Of a stretch of DNA of 64,000 nt, positions 9,607 to 19,157 are shown one piece after another. The notes beneath the pieces are model-generated. The model was not told where the DNA came from, searched no databases, and was given only the letters and a program-made list of their open reading frames with translations. Source of the stretch: Thermomicrobiales bacterium (GTDB lineage Bacteria; Chloroflexota; Chloroflexia; Thermomicrobiales; UBA6265); the NCBI GenBank assembly GCA_030447415.1, contig JAUJOZ010000029.1, positions 1 to 64,000 on the forward strand, read 5' to 3'. The translations under genes and the position numbers were made by a program. Every line of letters begins with the position of its first letter. Position 1 is the first letter of the stretch.

Positions 9607-10592
9607 GTTCAGTCCCGCCATCCACGCCCCAGCCTGCAACCCCCAGCACCCTCGCCGTGATTGGGCTCGATCCGACCGGCCTCGGACTGGCGCGGGCCGT
9701 GATGGCGCACCCCGACGCGACGCTCGCCGTCGTCGCCGACCCGGACGGGGAGCGGGGCGCCACCGCGGCGCGGCTCCTCGCGATCCCCTTTGCGCCCAAC
9801 TACCTCGACGTGTTGGACGACCCGACGCTTGACGGCCTGATCGTCGCCGGTGACCCGGCCGGCCGTGCCACGATCCTCGCCGAGGCCGCGGCCCGCGGTC
9901 GCGCCCTCCTGACCCTCCCGCCGCCGACGATGACCGCCGCCCGCCTGGACGACCTGATCCTGACTGCCGCCCAAGGCGGGGCGCGCGTCACCTGCGCCAA
10001 CCCCCTGCGGCTCTTCCCGGCCGCTGCTGAGGCCGCTCGCCTGCTGCGCGACAAGGCGCTCGGGCAACCGCTGGCGCTCTTCGCGTCGGTGCGCACGAAG
10101 CCTGCCCCGGGCGACGCGCTCGCCGAGCTGGGGCTGCCCCTCCTCGACTACCTGGTCTGGCTGGTGCGATCGGAGGTCGCCACCATTCAAGCCACCGCTG
10201 CCTCCCTCTTCGGCGGCAAGGAGCTGGACACGTGGCTGCTAATCCTTCACTTCCGCTCCGGCCTCGTCGCGACCGTGGAGTTGGCGCGTTCCTTGCCCCT
10301 CGCCTTTCCGACGGCGGCCGAGACCCGAATCGAGTTCCTGGGGACGGAGCACGCGGTCGTCGCCGAGCCCGATAACCTCAGCATCACTATCCACGCCGCC
10401 GATGGGGCCACTCGCCGCGACCCCTGCGGTCCGGATGTTGCCCACGCTCTCCTCGACGAGTTCCTCCCCACGCTCCGCGACGGCGCCGCGTCGGAGCAGT
10501 CGCTCGTCAACCTCCGTTGGGTCATGCCCCTGATCGAAGCCGCCCGCATCTCCGCCGCCCACGGTGACCCCGTCGCCATCGGCCGCCGCTAG
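9603..10592 (+). CDS. Gfo/Idh/MocA-like oxidoreductase, divergent partner
   Basis: A 329-residue protein starting at ATG 9603, overlapping the previous gene by 4 bp. The N-terminal segment LAVIGLDPTGLGLARAVM resembles a Rossmann start, but the usual GxGxxG is altered to GLDPTG and the EKP box is replaced by LTLPPPTMTAA. It therefore keeps the fold of the family while lacking key nucleotide and catalytic signatures, and may be a non-catalytic or specialised partner of the upstream enzyme. Family assignment is fairly sure, catalytic activity is not. Confidence 0.7.
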   Translation: MSSVPPSTPQPATPSTLAVIGLDPTGLGLARAVMAHPDATLAVVADPDGERGATAARLLAIPFAPNYLDVLDDPTLDGLIVAGDPAGRATILAEAAARGRALLTLPPPTMTAARLDDLILTAAQGGARVTCANPLRLFPAAAEAARLLRDKALGQPLALFASVRTKPAPGDALAELGLPLLDYLVWLVRSEVATIQATAASLFGGKELDTWLLILHFRSGLVATVELARSLPLAFPTAAETRIEFLGTEHAVVAEPDNLSITIHAADGATRRDPCGPDVAHALLDEFLPTLRDGAASEQSLVNLRWVMPLIEAARISAAHGDPVAIGRR

Positions 10593-10641
10593 CTCTCGGC
10601 GCCCGCACCTCTACTCCCCACCGGACGACCGAAGAGCTGCA

Positions 10642-10780
10642 CTTAGAGTGTGTTGCAAAACCTGGAGTCGGTCATCCAGGAGATGAAAGCTGCCCACCGG
10701 TTCCCTTGTCATGTCGCCATTCGGGGTTCGCCCTCCAGACGCGAGCCGGGCTGCGGGTGGGTTTTGAAACAGGCTCTTAG
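10642..10780. repeat. Candidate MITE with about 22-bp inverted ends
   Basis: The left end CTTAGAGTGTGTTGCAAAACC (from 10642) and the reverse complement of the right end, CTAAGAGCCTGTTTCAAAACC (ending 10780), match at about 17 of 21 positions. The 139-bp unit has no coding potential and fills the gap between the oxidoreductase pair and miaA. It looks like an internally deleted insertion sequence. Confidence 0.5.
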
Positions 10781-10834
10781 CCACACAGCCCGCCTTTTCC
10801 AAAAGTGAGAGAGCGGTTTGGGGTTGAGGGCTGC

Positions 10835-11818
10835 CTACCCTTCCAGAAACGTCTCCACCAACCCTGCCGCGCCTTCGAGCCACCCCGGCTCCGTGACGTC
10901 AATCGCGGTCAGGCGCGGGTTGCGGCGGAGCCACGTCTCCTGGTGGCGGACGTAACGGTGGGTGTCGGCCTTGATCCGCGCCATGGCTTCCCCCAGGGTG
11001 ATCTCACCTCGGAGGTACGGGACGAGCTGGCGGTAGCCGAGACCAGTCATCGAGGGTGCGTCAGGGTGTAGGCCGCCCTCCAGCAGCCGTCGCACCTCGT
11101 CCACCAGCCCGCGGGCGACCTGGTCATCGACTCGGGCGTCGATTGCGCGGTAGAGCGCGGACCGGGGCATCGTCAACCCCAACTCCAGGGTGTGGAACGG
11201 ACGCGGCCCTTTCCCTTCCTGGACCGACATTGGAACCCCAGTCGCCTCGTAGACCTCCAGCGCGCGGATCACACGCCGCAGGTTCCCGCCGGAGCGGGCT
11301 GCGGTCACGGGATCGACCGCCTCCAGGCGGGCGGCGAGCGCCGGGAGCCCCACGCGCTCGGCTTCCGCTTCGAGCGCTGCCCGCAGCGCCGGGTTCGGCG
11401 GCACCCGCGGGATGCGCCACCCTTCCACCACGGCGTTGACGTAGAGTGGCGTGCCGCCGATGAGGAACGGAACCCGACCGCGCCCGAGGACGCCGCGGAT
11501 CGCCGCCATCGCCAGGTCCTGGAAGGTGGCCAGCGACATCGCCGCGTCCGGCTCGACGATGTCGATCAAGTGGTGTGGCACCCCCCGCCGCTCCACAATG
11601 TCCGGCTTAGCGACGCCGATGTCCATCCCTCGGTAGAGGTAGCGCGAGTCGGCCGACACCACCTCCCCGTCGAAGCGCCGGGCCAGCTCGATGCCGGCGG
11701 CGGTCTTGCCCACGGCGGTCGGCCCGGCGATCACGACGAGCTTCGGGTGCGGCTCGCTCGCTTCGTCGTCCGCCGTGATGGCAGGCGCGGCGGGCGGTCG
11801 GTTGTGCAGGGTATCCAT
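10835..11818 (-). CDS. miaA: tRNA dimethylallyltransferase
   Basis: MiaA transfers a dimethylallyl group to A37 of tRNAs that read codons starting with U. The protein starts at ATG 11818 (MDTLHNRPPAAP), shows the P-loop GPTAVGKTAAGIELA near residue 30, the DSRYLYRGMDIGVAKP substrate motif, HHLIDIVEP, and the GGTPLYVNAV box; the C-terminus has RYVRHQETWLRRN. At 327 residues it is a normal length. It is divergent from mltG with about 40 bp between the starts, so a shared promoter region is likely. Confidence 0.95.
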   Translation of the reverse strand: MDTLHNRPPAAPAITADDEASEPHPKLVVIAGPTAVGKTAAGIELARRFDGEVVSADSRYLYRGMDIGVAKPDIVERRGVPHHLIDIVEPDAAMSLATFQDLAMAAIRGVLGRGRVPFLIGGTPLYVNAVVEGWRIPRVPPNPALRAALEAEAERVGLPALAARLEAVDPVTAARSGGNLRRVIRALEVYEATGVPMSVQEGKGPRPFHTLELGLTMPRSALYRAIDARVDDQVARGLVDEVRRLLEGGLHPDAPSMTGLGYRQLVPYLRGEITLGEAMARIKADTHRYVRHQETWLRRNPRLTAIDVTEPGWLEGAAGLVETFLEG

Positions 11819-11860
11819 CGCGTCTAGAATGGCCCCACTCGTGCCCGCTGGGACCGCCGC

Positions 11861-13033
11861 GTGCCCCGCATTCCGGCTCCGTACCGGGCCGCGTTCGCCG
11901 GGCTGCCCCCCGGCCCGTGCCTCCTCCCGGCCGCCCAAGGAGTCCGCGCGTTGCTCCGCGTCGTTGTCCAAACCCTCAAGATCCTGACCATCGCCGTCAC
12001 GGCCGTCCTCGTTGCCGCCGGTGGGCAGCGTTTCCTTAGCTACGCGATTGACCGGTCCGTCAGCGACGATGCCGGCCGACCGGTTCCCTTCACCGTGACC
12101 GAAGACGACACCGCCGACACCCTCGCCGCTCGCCTCCACGACGATGGCTTGATCCGCTCTGAGGCGGTGTTCAAGGGATACTTTCGCTTCACCAACGGCG
12201 AGCTGATCCCTGCCGACTACACCCTGCGCCAGGGGATGACCGTCGAGCAGATCGTGACAGAGATCACCGGCGATGCCCCCGCAGCGGGCACCGAACAAGC
12301 CACCACCTTCGAGATCACCGTTCCCGAGGGTTGGCGCATCGAGCAGATCGCCGAAGAGGCGGAAGCCAAGGGCCTGGAAGGTGGCTTCGAGGCCTTCATG
12401 GAGGCGGCCAACAGCATCGACGTCAGTCAATACGAGTTCCTCCAGAGCCGACCAGAAGGCGCCTCCCTGGAAGGGTATCTGTTTCCCAATACCTACGACT
12501 TCTACACCACCGCATCGGAGGACAACATCCGCCGCATGCTCGACACCTTCGACGCGAACTTCACCGCGTCGATGCGGCAACGGACCCAGGAAATGGGGCT
12601 CAGCATCCACGAGACGTTGACCATCGCCTCCCTCGTCGAGCGCGAGGCCCAGGTTGCCGAGGAGCGGCCGATCATCGCTGACATCTACCTCGATCGCTGG
12701 CAGCAAGGATGGGAGCTCGAGGCCGACCCGACCGTGCAGTACGTCGTCGGTACGCGGGGCAATTGGTGGCCGAACCCGCTTACCGAGGAGCAGCTCTTCA
12801 CGGACAGCCCCTTCAACACCTACCAGACTGCCGGCCTGCCACCTGGGCCGATCTGTAACCCGAGTCTCGACTCGATCGCCGCCGTGCTCACTCCCGCCGA
12901 GACGGACTACATGTTCTTCGTCGCCAAAAACGACGGCAGCGGCGAGCACGCCTTCGCCGTGACGAAGGAAGAGCAGGACGCGAACGTCGCGCTGTACCAG
13001 GGCGGGGGCGAGGAGCCTGGTGAGGCCCCGTAG
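11861..13033 (+). CDS. mltG: Endolytic murein transglycosylase MltG (YceG-like)
   Basis: This membrane-anchored enzyme cuts nascent peptidoglycan strands and ends glycan synthesis. One transmembrane helix lies near residues 35-55 (LKILTIAVTAVLVAAGG). The LysM-like and catalytic parts follow: EGYLFPNTYDFY, ASLVEREAQVAEERPIIA with the catalytic Glu, DPTVQYVVG, and SPFNTYQTAGLPPGPICNP. Length 390 residues is typical. The listed start is ATG 11861; a TTG at 11950 closer to the membrane helix is an alternative. It is followed by aroE. Confidence 0.93.
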   Translation: MPRIPAPYRAAFAGLPPGPCLLPAAQGVRALLRVVVQTLKILTIAVTAVLVAAGGQRFLSYAIDRSVSDDAGRPVPFTVTEDDTADTLAARLHDDGLIRSEAVFKGYFRFTNGELIPADYTLRQGMTVEQIVTEITGDAPAAGTEQATTFEITVPEGWRIEQIAEEAEAKGLEGGFEAFMEAANSIDVSQYEFLQSRPEGASLEGYLFPNTYDFYTTASEDNIRRMLDTFDANFTASMRQRTQEMGLSIHETLTIASLVEREAQVAEERPIIADIYLDRWQQGWELEADPTVQYVVGTRGNWWPNPLTEEQLFTDSPFNTYQTAGLPPGPICNPSLDSIAAVLTPAETDYMFFVAKNDGSGEHAFAVTKEEQDANVALYQGGGEEPGEAP

Positions 13034-13096
13034 GCTCGTGCGTGCGAGGCCGGCTCCCGATTCGTTTGCCGGTCGCGCCCCGCTTGTCGCGTCGTC

Positions 13097-13969
13097 GTGA
13101 TCGACCATTCGCCGGACGCCCGGGATCGGCTCAGGCTCGGTCTCATCGGTGATCCCGTCGCCCACTCCCTGTCACCGGTGATGCAGCAGCCGGCGCTCGA
13201 CGCCCTCGGCGTCCCGGCCGTCTACGAGCTGTGGCCGACGCCCGCCGATGAGCTGCCCGGGCGAATCGCTCGTCTTCGGCGGTCCGATGTCCTCGGCGCC
13301 AACGTCACGGTCCCCCACAAGCTGGCGGTGATGGCGTTACTCGACGAGGTGTCACCCCTTGCCCGCCGCGCCGGTGCGGTGAACACCGTCGTCCAGCGCG
13401 GCGGCCGCCTCCTCGGCGACAACACCGACATCCACGGGTTTGCGACGGCGTTGCGTGAGGTGTGCGACGATGCCGCCTCACGACCGACCCTGATCCTCGG
13501 CGCCGGTGGGGCGGCGCGCGCCGTCGTCCTCGCCCTGGAGGCGGTGGGCGTCCGGCGCATTGCCGTCGCCAACCGAACCCTTGAGCGCGCCCACCGTCTG
13601 GCCGCCGATCTCGTCCCGACGCCGATCCGCGTGGTCCCCGCCGATGCCGGATCGCTCATCCGGGAGCTCCGCAGCGCGGCGCTCCTCGTCAACGCCACCG
13701 CCGCCGGTTGGCACCCCGGCGAGGCCCCTCTGCCGCTCGACCTCGTGACCCAGCTGCCGAACGACGCCGTCGTCGTCGACCTCACCTACCGCGACACCGA
13801 CCTCCTGACCGCGGCGCGGAAGCGTGGACTGGCGACCCTCGACGGCCTCCCAATGCTCGTCCACCAGGGGGCGCGTGCCCTGGAGCTCTGGACCGGGCGC
13901 CCCGCGCCCGTCGCGGTGATGATGGACGCAGCGCAACGGGCACGCACGGCCCGCGCGGAGCGTACGTGA
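13097..13969 (+). CDS. aroE: Shikimate dehydrogenase
   Basis: AroE reduces 3-dehydroshikimate to shikimate in aromatic amino acid synthesis. From GTG 13097 the protein shows GDPVAHSLSPVMQQPALDAL, GANVTVPHK with the catalytic Lys, the GDNTDIHGF substrate loop, the nucleotide-binding LILGAGGAARAVVLAL and NRTLERA, and the C-terminal DGLPMLVHQGARALELWTG. Length 290 is normal. Its stop overlaps the GTG of the prepilin peptidase by 4 bp (GTGA), a frequent pairing of aroE with a pilD-like gene. Confidence 0.95.
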   Translation: MIDHSPDARDRLRLGLIGDPVAHSLSPVMQQPALDALGVPAVYELWPTPADELPGRIARLRRSDVLGANVTVPHKLAVMALLDEVSPLARRAGAVNTVVQRGGRLLGDNTDIHGFATALREVCDDAASRPTLILGAGGAARAVVLALEAVGVRRIAVANRTLERAHRLAADLVPTPIRVVPADAGSLIRELRSAALLVNATAAGWHPGEAPLPLDLVTQLPNDAVVVDLTYRDTDLLTAARKRGLATLDGLPMLVHQGARALELWTGRPAPVAVMMDAAQRARTARAERT

Positions 13970-14759
13970 TTCCCGTCGAGGTCGTCGCCTGCGGGGTGCT
14001 CGGGTGCTTCGTCGGCGGCGCGATCTGGGTCATCAGCCTCGCCCGGGCCATGGAGCGGCCACTCCTCGCCGGCCCGGCGTGTGCGGACCTCGACTGCAAG
14101 GCGCCCCTTCCGGTGCTGGCCTGGCTGCCCGTCCACGGCTTCGGCGCCGTCCGCCGCTGCCCCGCTGCGGCGGGCGCCAGCCCCTGCGCCGCCCCGTCTT
14201 CGAAGTGCTCGTCGCGGCTTACTACGCCGCCGCCGCCGCGCGCTTCGGGGGAGGGCGGGACCTGGCTGCCGTCCTCGTCTTTGCCGTGCCACTCCTCGTC
14301 GTGCTCCTCATCGACTGGTGGACGCGCTTCATCTACACCGACGTCATCGGCCTCGGTCTCCTCGCCGGGCTCGGGTTCGCCGTGCTCGACGGCTTCGGCG
14401 CGCTCCTCGGCGCACTGCTCGCCGCCGCCGGCGCGGTCACCGTCTTCGCCGTGTTCTTCGTCCTCGCGGCAGTCATCTACCGCAACGTCGGGGTCGTACC
14501 CTTCGGCTTAGGTGATGTCTCCCTCGCCGCCATGATCGGAGCGATGACCGGGACCGGCGGCGTGGTCGGGGCCCTCTTCACCGGCATCCTGCTCGCCGGC
14601 CTCGGCAGTATCTTCCTCCTCGGCACCCGCCGGGCCCGCCGCCGCGACGTCATCCCGTACGGTCCCTATCTCTGCGCCGGTGCCCTGGTGACCCTCCTGC
14701 TCCCCAGGGTAATGCTTGCGCCGATACAGCGGGTATGCTGCTCGTCCTGGCCCGGGTGA
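13966..14759 (+). CDS. Prepilin (type IV) peptidase, A24 family, with a frameshift
   Basis: This inner-membrane aspartic protease cuts and methylates type IV prepilin-like proteins. The start GTG 13966 overlaps the aroE stop. The first part reads VIPVEVVACGVLGCFVGGAI; the frame is lost near 14165, where TGCCCCGCTGC lacks one base relative to the expected C-P-R-C zinc motif, and continues as CGGRQPLRRPVFEVLVAAYY. Both catalytic aspartate regions are present: IDWWTRFIYTDVIG and the classic FGLGDVSLA. The missing base is in a C run, so a sequencing error is as likely as a true mutation. Several strongly hydrophobic segments follow. Confidence 0.8.
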
Positions 14760-15693
14760 TCCGCGGCCGTCAGGGTGGCGGGGCGCTGGCGCGGGGTGGC
14801 GTGCGCCCCCCCGGTCGGTGGGTACTCCGGCCGGGCGGCCGTGCTCCGAGGGGGGTGCTTCCTACCACCCACCGCTCACGTCGCGACGAACGCGAGCGGC
14901 GCCACCGGATGGCCACCGGCAACTTTCGGCCGTCGCCGATGCGGTCGAGCACAGGCGCGCTGGACGCGGAGCGGTGCTTTACGGTGACGCACGGCATCGG
15001 CCGCTAGCCTCACCGGCGGTGGCGGAGGCCGCGCATCGTTCGGTTCGTCCCGACAAGCAAAGACCGGGATGGCCGTCTTGCCGAAGGAACCGGAGGGACC
15101 GCTTCGCCGGTCCGCCGTTCGTCCAGGGGGCGCTTGACGGGTGCTCCCGGGCGCGCGCAGTGGACGGAGTGCACGCGAGAGCGGGGCGTGACGCTTCCGT
15201 GGGTTTGTCGGCGCCGCTGGCTAGCGGCCGCTCGCGGTCGGCGTGCCGTGGACGTGGCGCTGCCGTTGTCCGCCCGCATGCAAGGCGAGCGCTGGCTCAT
15301 CCCACGGGGTGCACGGCGGCGACGGCCCGCGGCCAGAGGGCGTGCATGACCCGGTGGTAAGATCCTCCCGCGGTGGCGCGACGTCGATGAATCCTCACGG
15401 CGCCTTCTTGCGTTAACCATGCGTGAGCGCGTGGCGGGCCGGTGACGGCGGCGCCCTCAGGAGGCGGAAGGCGAGGAGTCGAACGTGATGCTCGCCGGTC
15501 CGCCTGGCATCGATGTGGAGGTCACGGACGAAACGGTGCCGGCAAGGTCGCATGCCCCCTTGGTTGAGGCATGGACCGGTCCCCGTCGGCGCGGGATGGC
15601 CGGAGTATTGGGCGAGCCGCTCGGGACCGCCGGACGCCGCGTGCGGCACCCGGGAGGAACGCGACCACTTGGCGGTAGTGAGGTGGAGTAGAC
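14760..15693. other. Gene-free stretch
   Basis: No convincing protein in any frame. Open frames here have poor third-position bias. An inverted repeat around 14818-14874 (GGTGGGTA with TACCACCCACC) could form a hairpin after the prepilin peptidase gene, without a T tract. Confidence 0.4.
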
Positions 15694-16572
15694 GTGAGCG
15701 AAGCCCTCAACGGCCGGAGCCGGAGCCGCGCCAGGCGTTGGCTCCAACCCCCGGAGGCGACCGCCGACCGCCCCCACATTGATGACCTGGCGGCGCCCTA
15801 CGCGCTCGGCGCGTTGGAGCCGGAGGACGTGGGCCGGATCGAGCGTCATTGTCGTGTCTGTCGGTCGTGTGCACAGCTCGTCGCGGACACGAGCCGCACC
15901 GTTGCGTTCCTGCCGTTCGTCGCGCCGTTGGTGGTCCCCTCGCCCGACGTGAAGGCCGCGCTCTTCGCGCGCATCGTGCAGATTGAGCGGGCATCGGCCG
16001 TGGGCCAGGCTCCGCCCCGACCTCAGCCCGCGGTGCCGACGTTGACCATTCCCGCTTCCCGCATTCCGAGCTGCGAGCCTGCCGCTATCGGCGTCGAACC
16101 AGGCACCCCCGAGTCGAAGGGCCAGTGGCCTGGTTCGCTAACGGTCGGTGCCCGTGGCTTGGTTCTGTCCGGCCGGATGCTCAATTGGCCGATCGCCGCG
16201 ACGCCGTACATCGCCGCCCCGTTGATCCTTGCACTGGTGATCGTGAGCGGATGGGCGGTGTGGTTGCAAGAGGAGGGCGCCGACCACAGGGCTCAAGTGC
16301 GGACCCTTCAAGAGCAGGTGAGCACCCTGGACAGGCGCCTGGCTAACAACAACAGTTTTGGCGGCTACGACGAGGCGATGGTTTTGCCGGCCGCCCAGGT
16401 GGCAAATGGAGGCGCGCTGGATTTGACTGGTGCCTACGCCGATGTGGGAGAGAATTTCCTCGGTGCCGGCCCCGATGACACCGGGGTCGGCGAAGGCATA
16501 CAGAGCCTGACCAGCGCCGGTATCCGCGCAGATGCGTCGGATGCGACCGACGCCGATGCCGACATCGGCTAG
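15694..16572 (+). CDS. Zinc-finger anti-sigma-like membrane protein
   Basis: A 292-residue protein. The N-terminal domain carries the zf-HC2 anti-sigma signature: HIDDLAAPYALGALEPEDV followed by HCRVCRSC, a His-Cys-x2-Cys-x2-Cys zinc site. One membrane helix lies near residues 172-190 (APLILALVIVSGWAVWL), then a coiled segment (RTLQEQVSTLDRRLANN) and an acidic outer tail. GTG 15694 is preceded by a GAGGTGGAG box. No sigma factor gene is adjacent, which is unusual since anti-sigma genes normally follow their sigma partner. A paralogue lies at 51260-50484. Confidence 0.8.
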   Translation: MSEALNGRSRSRARRWLQPPEATADRPHIDDLAAPYALGALEPEDVGRIERHCRVCRSCAQLVADTSRTVAFLPFVAPLVVPSPDVKAALFARIVQIERASAVGQAPPRPQPAVPTLTIPASRIPSCEPAAIGVEPGTPESKGQWPGSLTVGARGLVLSGRMLNWPIAATPYIAAPLILALVIVSGWAVWLQEEGADHRAQVRTLQEQVSTLDRRLANNNSFGGYDEAMVLPAAQVANGGALDLTGAYADVGENFLGAGPDDTGVGEGIQSLTSAGIRADASDATDADADIG

Positions 16573-16612
16573 GAGGTCGTTTCTACCGCCACCGGCGGCG
16601 GGAACGACCTCC
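16572..16612 (+). terminator. Hairpin terminator after the anti-sigma gene
   Basis: GGAGGTCGTT (16572-16581) pairs perfectly with AACGACCTCC (16603-16612), with an inner CCGCC/GGCGG stem. It begins at the stop codon. There is no T tract, so it may be a weak or factor-assisted terminator. Confidence 0.6.
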
Positions 16613-16983
16613 CCACGGCGATCTTCGGTAAGGATGCCAGCAGAGGCGGGCGGCCGATTTGAATCCAGAGGCGGGGAGCCCGGCGGCTGACCAAAACTCC
16701 GCGCGAAGCGCTGGTATCGACGATCACCAAGAACGCAGACCAGAATTGCCCCAATCCCGCCAGGAGCCGGGTGAATGCTCGGAAAGAGTCAACAACGGCA
16801 ACACCTTGTCCCGCGGGTCAGGATTGTTCTCTGGTCTCTGGCCACGGCGCCGGTGGCCGCCGGGTTGCTCTCCAAGTAGGGGACTACGCGCTCAGTCCCT
16901 GGGGCGTGGCGCGGACGGCGCCACTCGCCGCCGTCCGCGTCTCCAGTCACCGTTCGCTGGTGTGGCTGACCATGCCTTTGGTG

Positions 16984-17384
16984 CTACCCCGCCCTGCTCG
17001 CCACCTGAGCGCCACGGAGGCAGCGAACCTCATCGACAGTCGAGGCACCCGGCGGCTGGTGCATGTAGAAAACCCAGCACAGCCCGCTCTGATCGACGGT
17101 GATAACGGCCCGCCCTTGGGCGCCGCCGTCCTCACCCTGGGTGAGGACCGTCTCGGGCCCGGCCCTGTCCGCGCCGGGCGCCGCAGCCGCCGGTCCCCCC
17201 CCGCTCTCGGTCGCCTCGCCGTTGACCGCCACCGCGCTCCCGCCCTGGGCGAGCTCGCCGCCTGCGCCACCGACCCCGTTCCCGGCCGAGTCGGCCCGCG
17301 TCCCCTGGAAGGCGGCGGGGGGGCGCCGCGAACGGCGCCCCTCCTGTCCTGCAACCCGACCGTCCGCCCACCTTGCCGCCTCGC
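16984..17384 (-). pseudogene. C-terminal remnant of a beta-propeller paralogue
   Basis: Reading the minus strand, a frame ends with ETVLTQGEDGGAQGRAVITV, LCWVFYMHQPPGAS, TVDEVRCLRGAQVASRAG and a stop at 16984. The C-terminus of the intact neighbour (18731-17388) has AILTRGEEGAQGRPVVTV, VWVLYLHEPPG and KVTEVRCLRGALV, so the two are clear homologues. The N-terminal propeller is absent and the upstream part of the frame is low complexity. I read it as the tail of a tandem duplicate. Confidence 0.65.
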
Positions 17385-17387
17385 CGC

Positions 17388-18731
17388 CTAGGTCGTGGCC
17401 ATTGGCACGAGGGCGCCCCGGAGGCAGCGCACCTCCGTCACCTTCGAGAAGCCGGGCGGCTCGTGCAGGTACAGCACCCACACCTTGCCGTCCTCGGCCA
17501 CCGTGACCACGGGCCGCCCCTGCGCACCCTCCTCGCCACGGGTCAGGATTGCCTCCGCGCTCGGCTGCGTCGCGCCGGGCGGGACCGTCACCGTCCCAAC
17601 CTGGATATTGTCGGCTCCGCCCCCACCGACGTTGTAGACGACGTGGACCGTGCCATCCGATGCCACCGCGAGCTGCGGGAAGGCGCCCCGGTTGCCTTCG
17701 CCGATCTGCACGTCCGCATCCCAGCCGTCGGCGTTGAACCGGCGCAGGAACAGGTTGGTCTTGTCGTCGCTGCGGCGGCCGAAGACGATCACCGCCCCGC
17801 CCGCGGGGTCTGACGCCACGTCCAGCAGCCGCCCGCCCATGTCGGTGCCATCCTGCTCGATCAACGTCTGTGGCGCCGCCCAGTCGGCGTCGCCCGGGCC
17901 GCGGCTCGTCCACTCCACGCGGACCGCGCTCCCCAGCGCCTCCTCCGTGATGCCGCCGTAGACGGACCAGACCGCCACCAGCCGGTCGCCGGCCACCGCG
18001 ACCTGCGGCCGGCTCGCGTTCTCCTCGGGCACCGGTAGCCGGCTGACCGGGACCGGCTCGGACCAGGTGTCGCCGTCGAGGCTGCTCGAGAAGATGTCGG
18101 CGTTGGCCGCCGCTTGCCCGCGTGCCGCCGCATCCACCGCGCGCTGGTCCTGCCAGACCACGTGGAGCTGGCCCCTGCCATCCAGGATCGCCGAGGCCGC
18201 CAACTGGTGCCCGGCGTTCTGGTCCGGTGCCACCAGCACGGGCTGCGTCCAGCCCCCGTTGCCGTCGCTGCGCGTGTAGACCAGGGTCCCGAACGACCCC
18301 GGCCCCTCGTCGGCTCGGTCCGTGAAGACCAAGTGAACCGTGCCGTCTCCGCTCACCACCGCGGCCGGCCCGAACTGGATCGCACCGCCTGGCATCGCCT
18401 TGGCCGGTTGCCAAACGCCGGCCGCCGGATCGAACCGCGACGCGTAGAGCCGCCCGCGGTGCCCTGCCGATGCGGCGATTTCGCCCTCGGGCGTATTAAG
18501 GGGATCCGCGCTGAAGAAGGCCCACCCCCCGCCGTCGCTGGTTGTCACGATCGCCGGCGACCACGACAGCCAGACCGCGTAGGACAGACCGGCGCCGTCC
18601 TGCTCGATCCGCAGCACGTCCAAGCTCGGCTGCGCCTGCGCGCCTACGCCGACGGTTGCCGACGCCGTCGCTAGGACGGCGAGCAGCATCGCGACCAGGT
18701 GCGCTCTCCTCAACGGCCTCAGAGACTTCAC
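17388..18731 (-). CDS. Secreted sialidase-like beta-propeller protein
   Basis: A 447-residue exported protein. GTG 18731 follows GAGGTAGGGAAC; the signal peptide reads RRAHLVAMLLAVLATASAT with a cleavage region near AQAQ. The body repeats blades of the type DGTVHLVFTDRAD, GQLHVVWQDQRA, DRLVAVWSVYGG and DGTVHVVYNVGGG, the Asp-box-like pattern of sialidase-fold propellers. No sialidase catalytic residues are identifiable, so a binding or structural role is more likely than hydrolysis. A truncated tail duplicate lies just downstream. Confidence 0.75.
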   Translation of the reverse strand: MKSLRPLRRAHLVAMLLAVLATASATVGVGAQAQPSLDVLRIEQDGAGLSYAVWLSWSPAIVTTSDGGGWAFFSADPLNTPEGEIAASAGHRGRLYASRFDPAAGVWQPAKAMPGGAIQFGPAAVVSGDGTVHLVFTDRADEGPGSFGTLVYTRSDGNGGWTQPVLVAPDQNAGHQLAASAILDGRGQLHVVWQDQRAVDAAARGQAAANADIFSSSLDGDTWSEPVPVSRLPVPEENASRPQVAVAGDRLVAVWSVYGGITEEALGSAVRVEWTSRGPGDADWAAPQTLIEQDGTDMGGRLLDVASDPAGGAVIVFGRRSDDKTNLFLRRFNADGWDADVQIGEGNRGAFPQLAVASDGTVHVVYNVGGGGADNIQVGTVTVPPGATQPSAEAILTRGEEGAQGRPVVTVAEDGKVWVLYLHEPPGFSKVTEVRCLRGALVPMATT

Positions 18732-19157
18732 GCGTTCCCTACCTCGCTCCCTCAGGCGTCGCGGGCGGGTTTCGAGCCTGCCCGGACACCACCGTCTTCG
18801 CCGCGCGTTGCGGCAACCCGCAGATGCTACCAGATGGCCCCTCGTACGAACACGCTCCATCGCGGCCGCCGCCACCTCCTCCCCGGTCCAGCCATCTGCT
18901 CTTCACTAGTCCAAGCGATCACGCCCCGAGCCGATTGCCCGCGCCGTGGGCTCGCCTCGCGCGTGACCGTCCGTGTCCCCGAAACCGGCGCTGCCGCCGG
19001 GCCCGCGGCTATGGATCCGCCCGCGCGGTGCGCCTGTCATGTGCAATCCGCTTCGGCCGGGTCGTGTGGGTAGCCCGTGGTCTTTGGCCCCGGGCACGAG
19101 CGACGTTGCTTCGAATCCTGCCCGGAGCCCTGCCGTTCGGCACGGATGACACGATCC
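18732..19157. other. Intergenic stretch
   Basis: Lies upstream of the propeller gene and downstream of the DUF4352-like gene, both on the minus strand, so it should contain the propeller promoter. No gene is supported. Confidence 0.35.

Noticed and set aside
8329-9639. Long minus-strand frame opposite the first Gfo/Idh gene
   Set aside because: No motifs; the plus strand encodes a clear dehydrogenase.
10835-13165. A 776-residue minus-strand open frame covering mltG and miaA
   Set aside because: Only the C-terminal 327 residues are MiaA; the rest is the antisense of mltG, an artefact of high GC.
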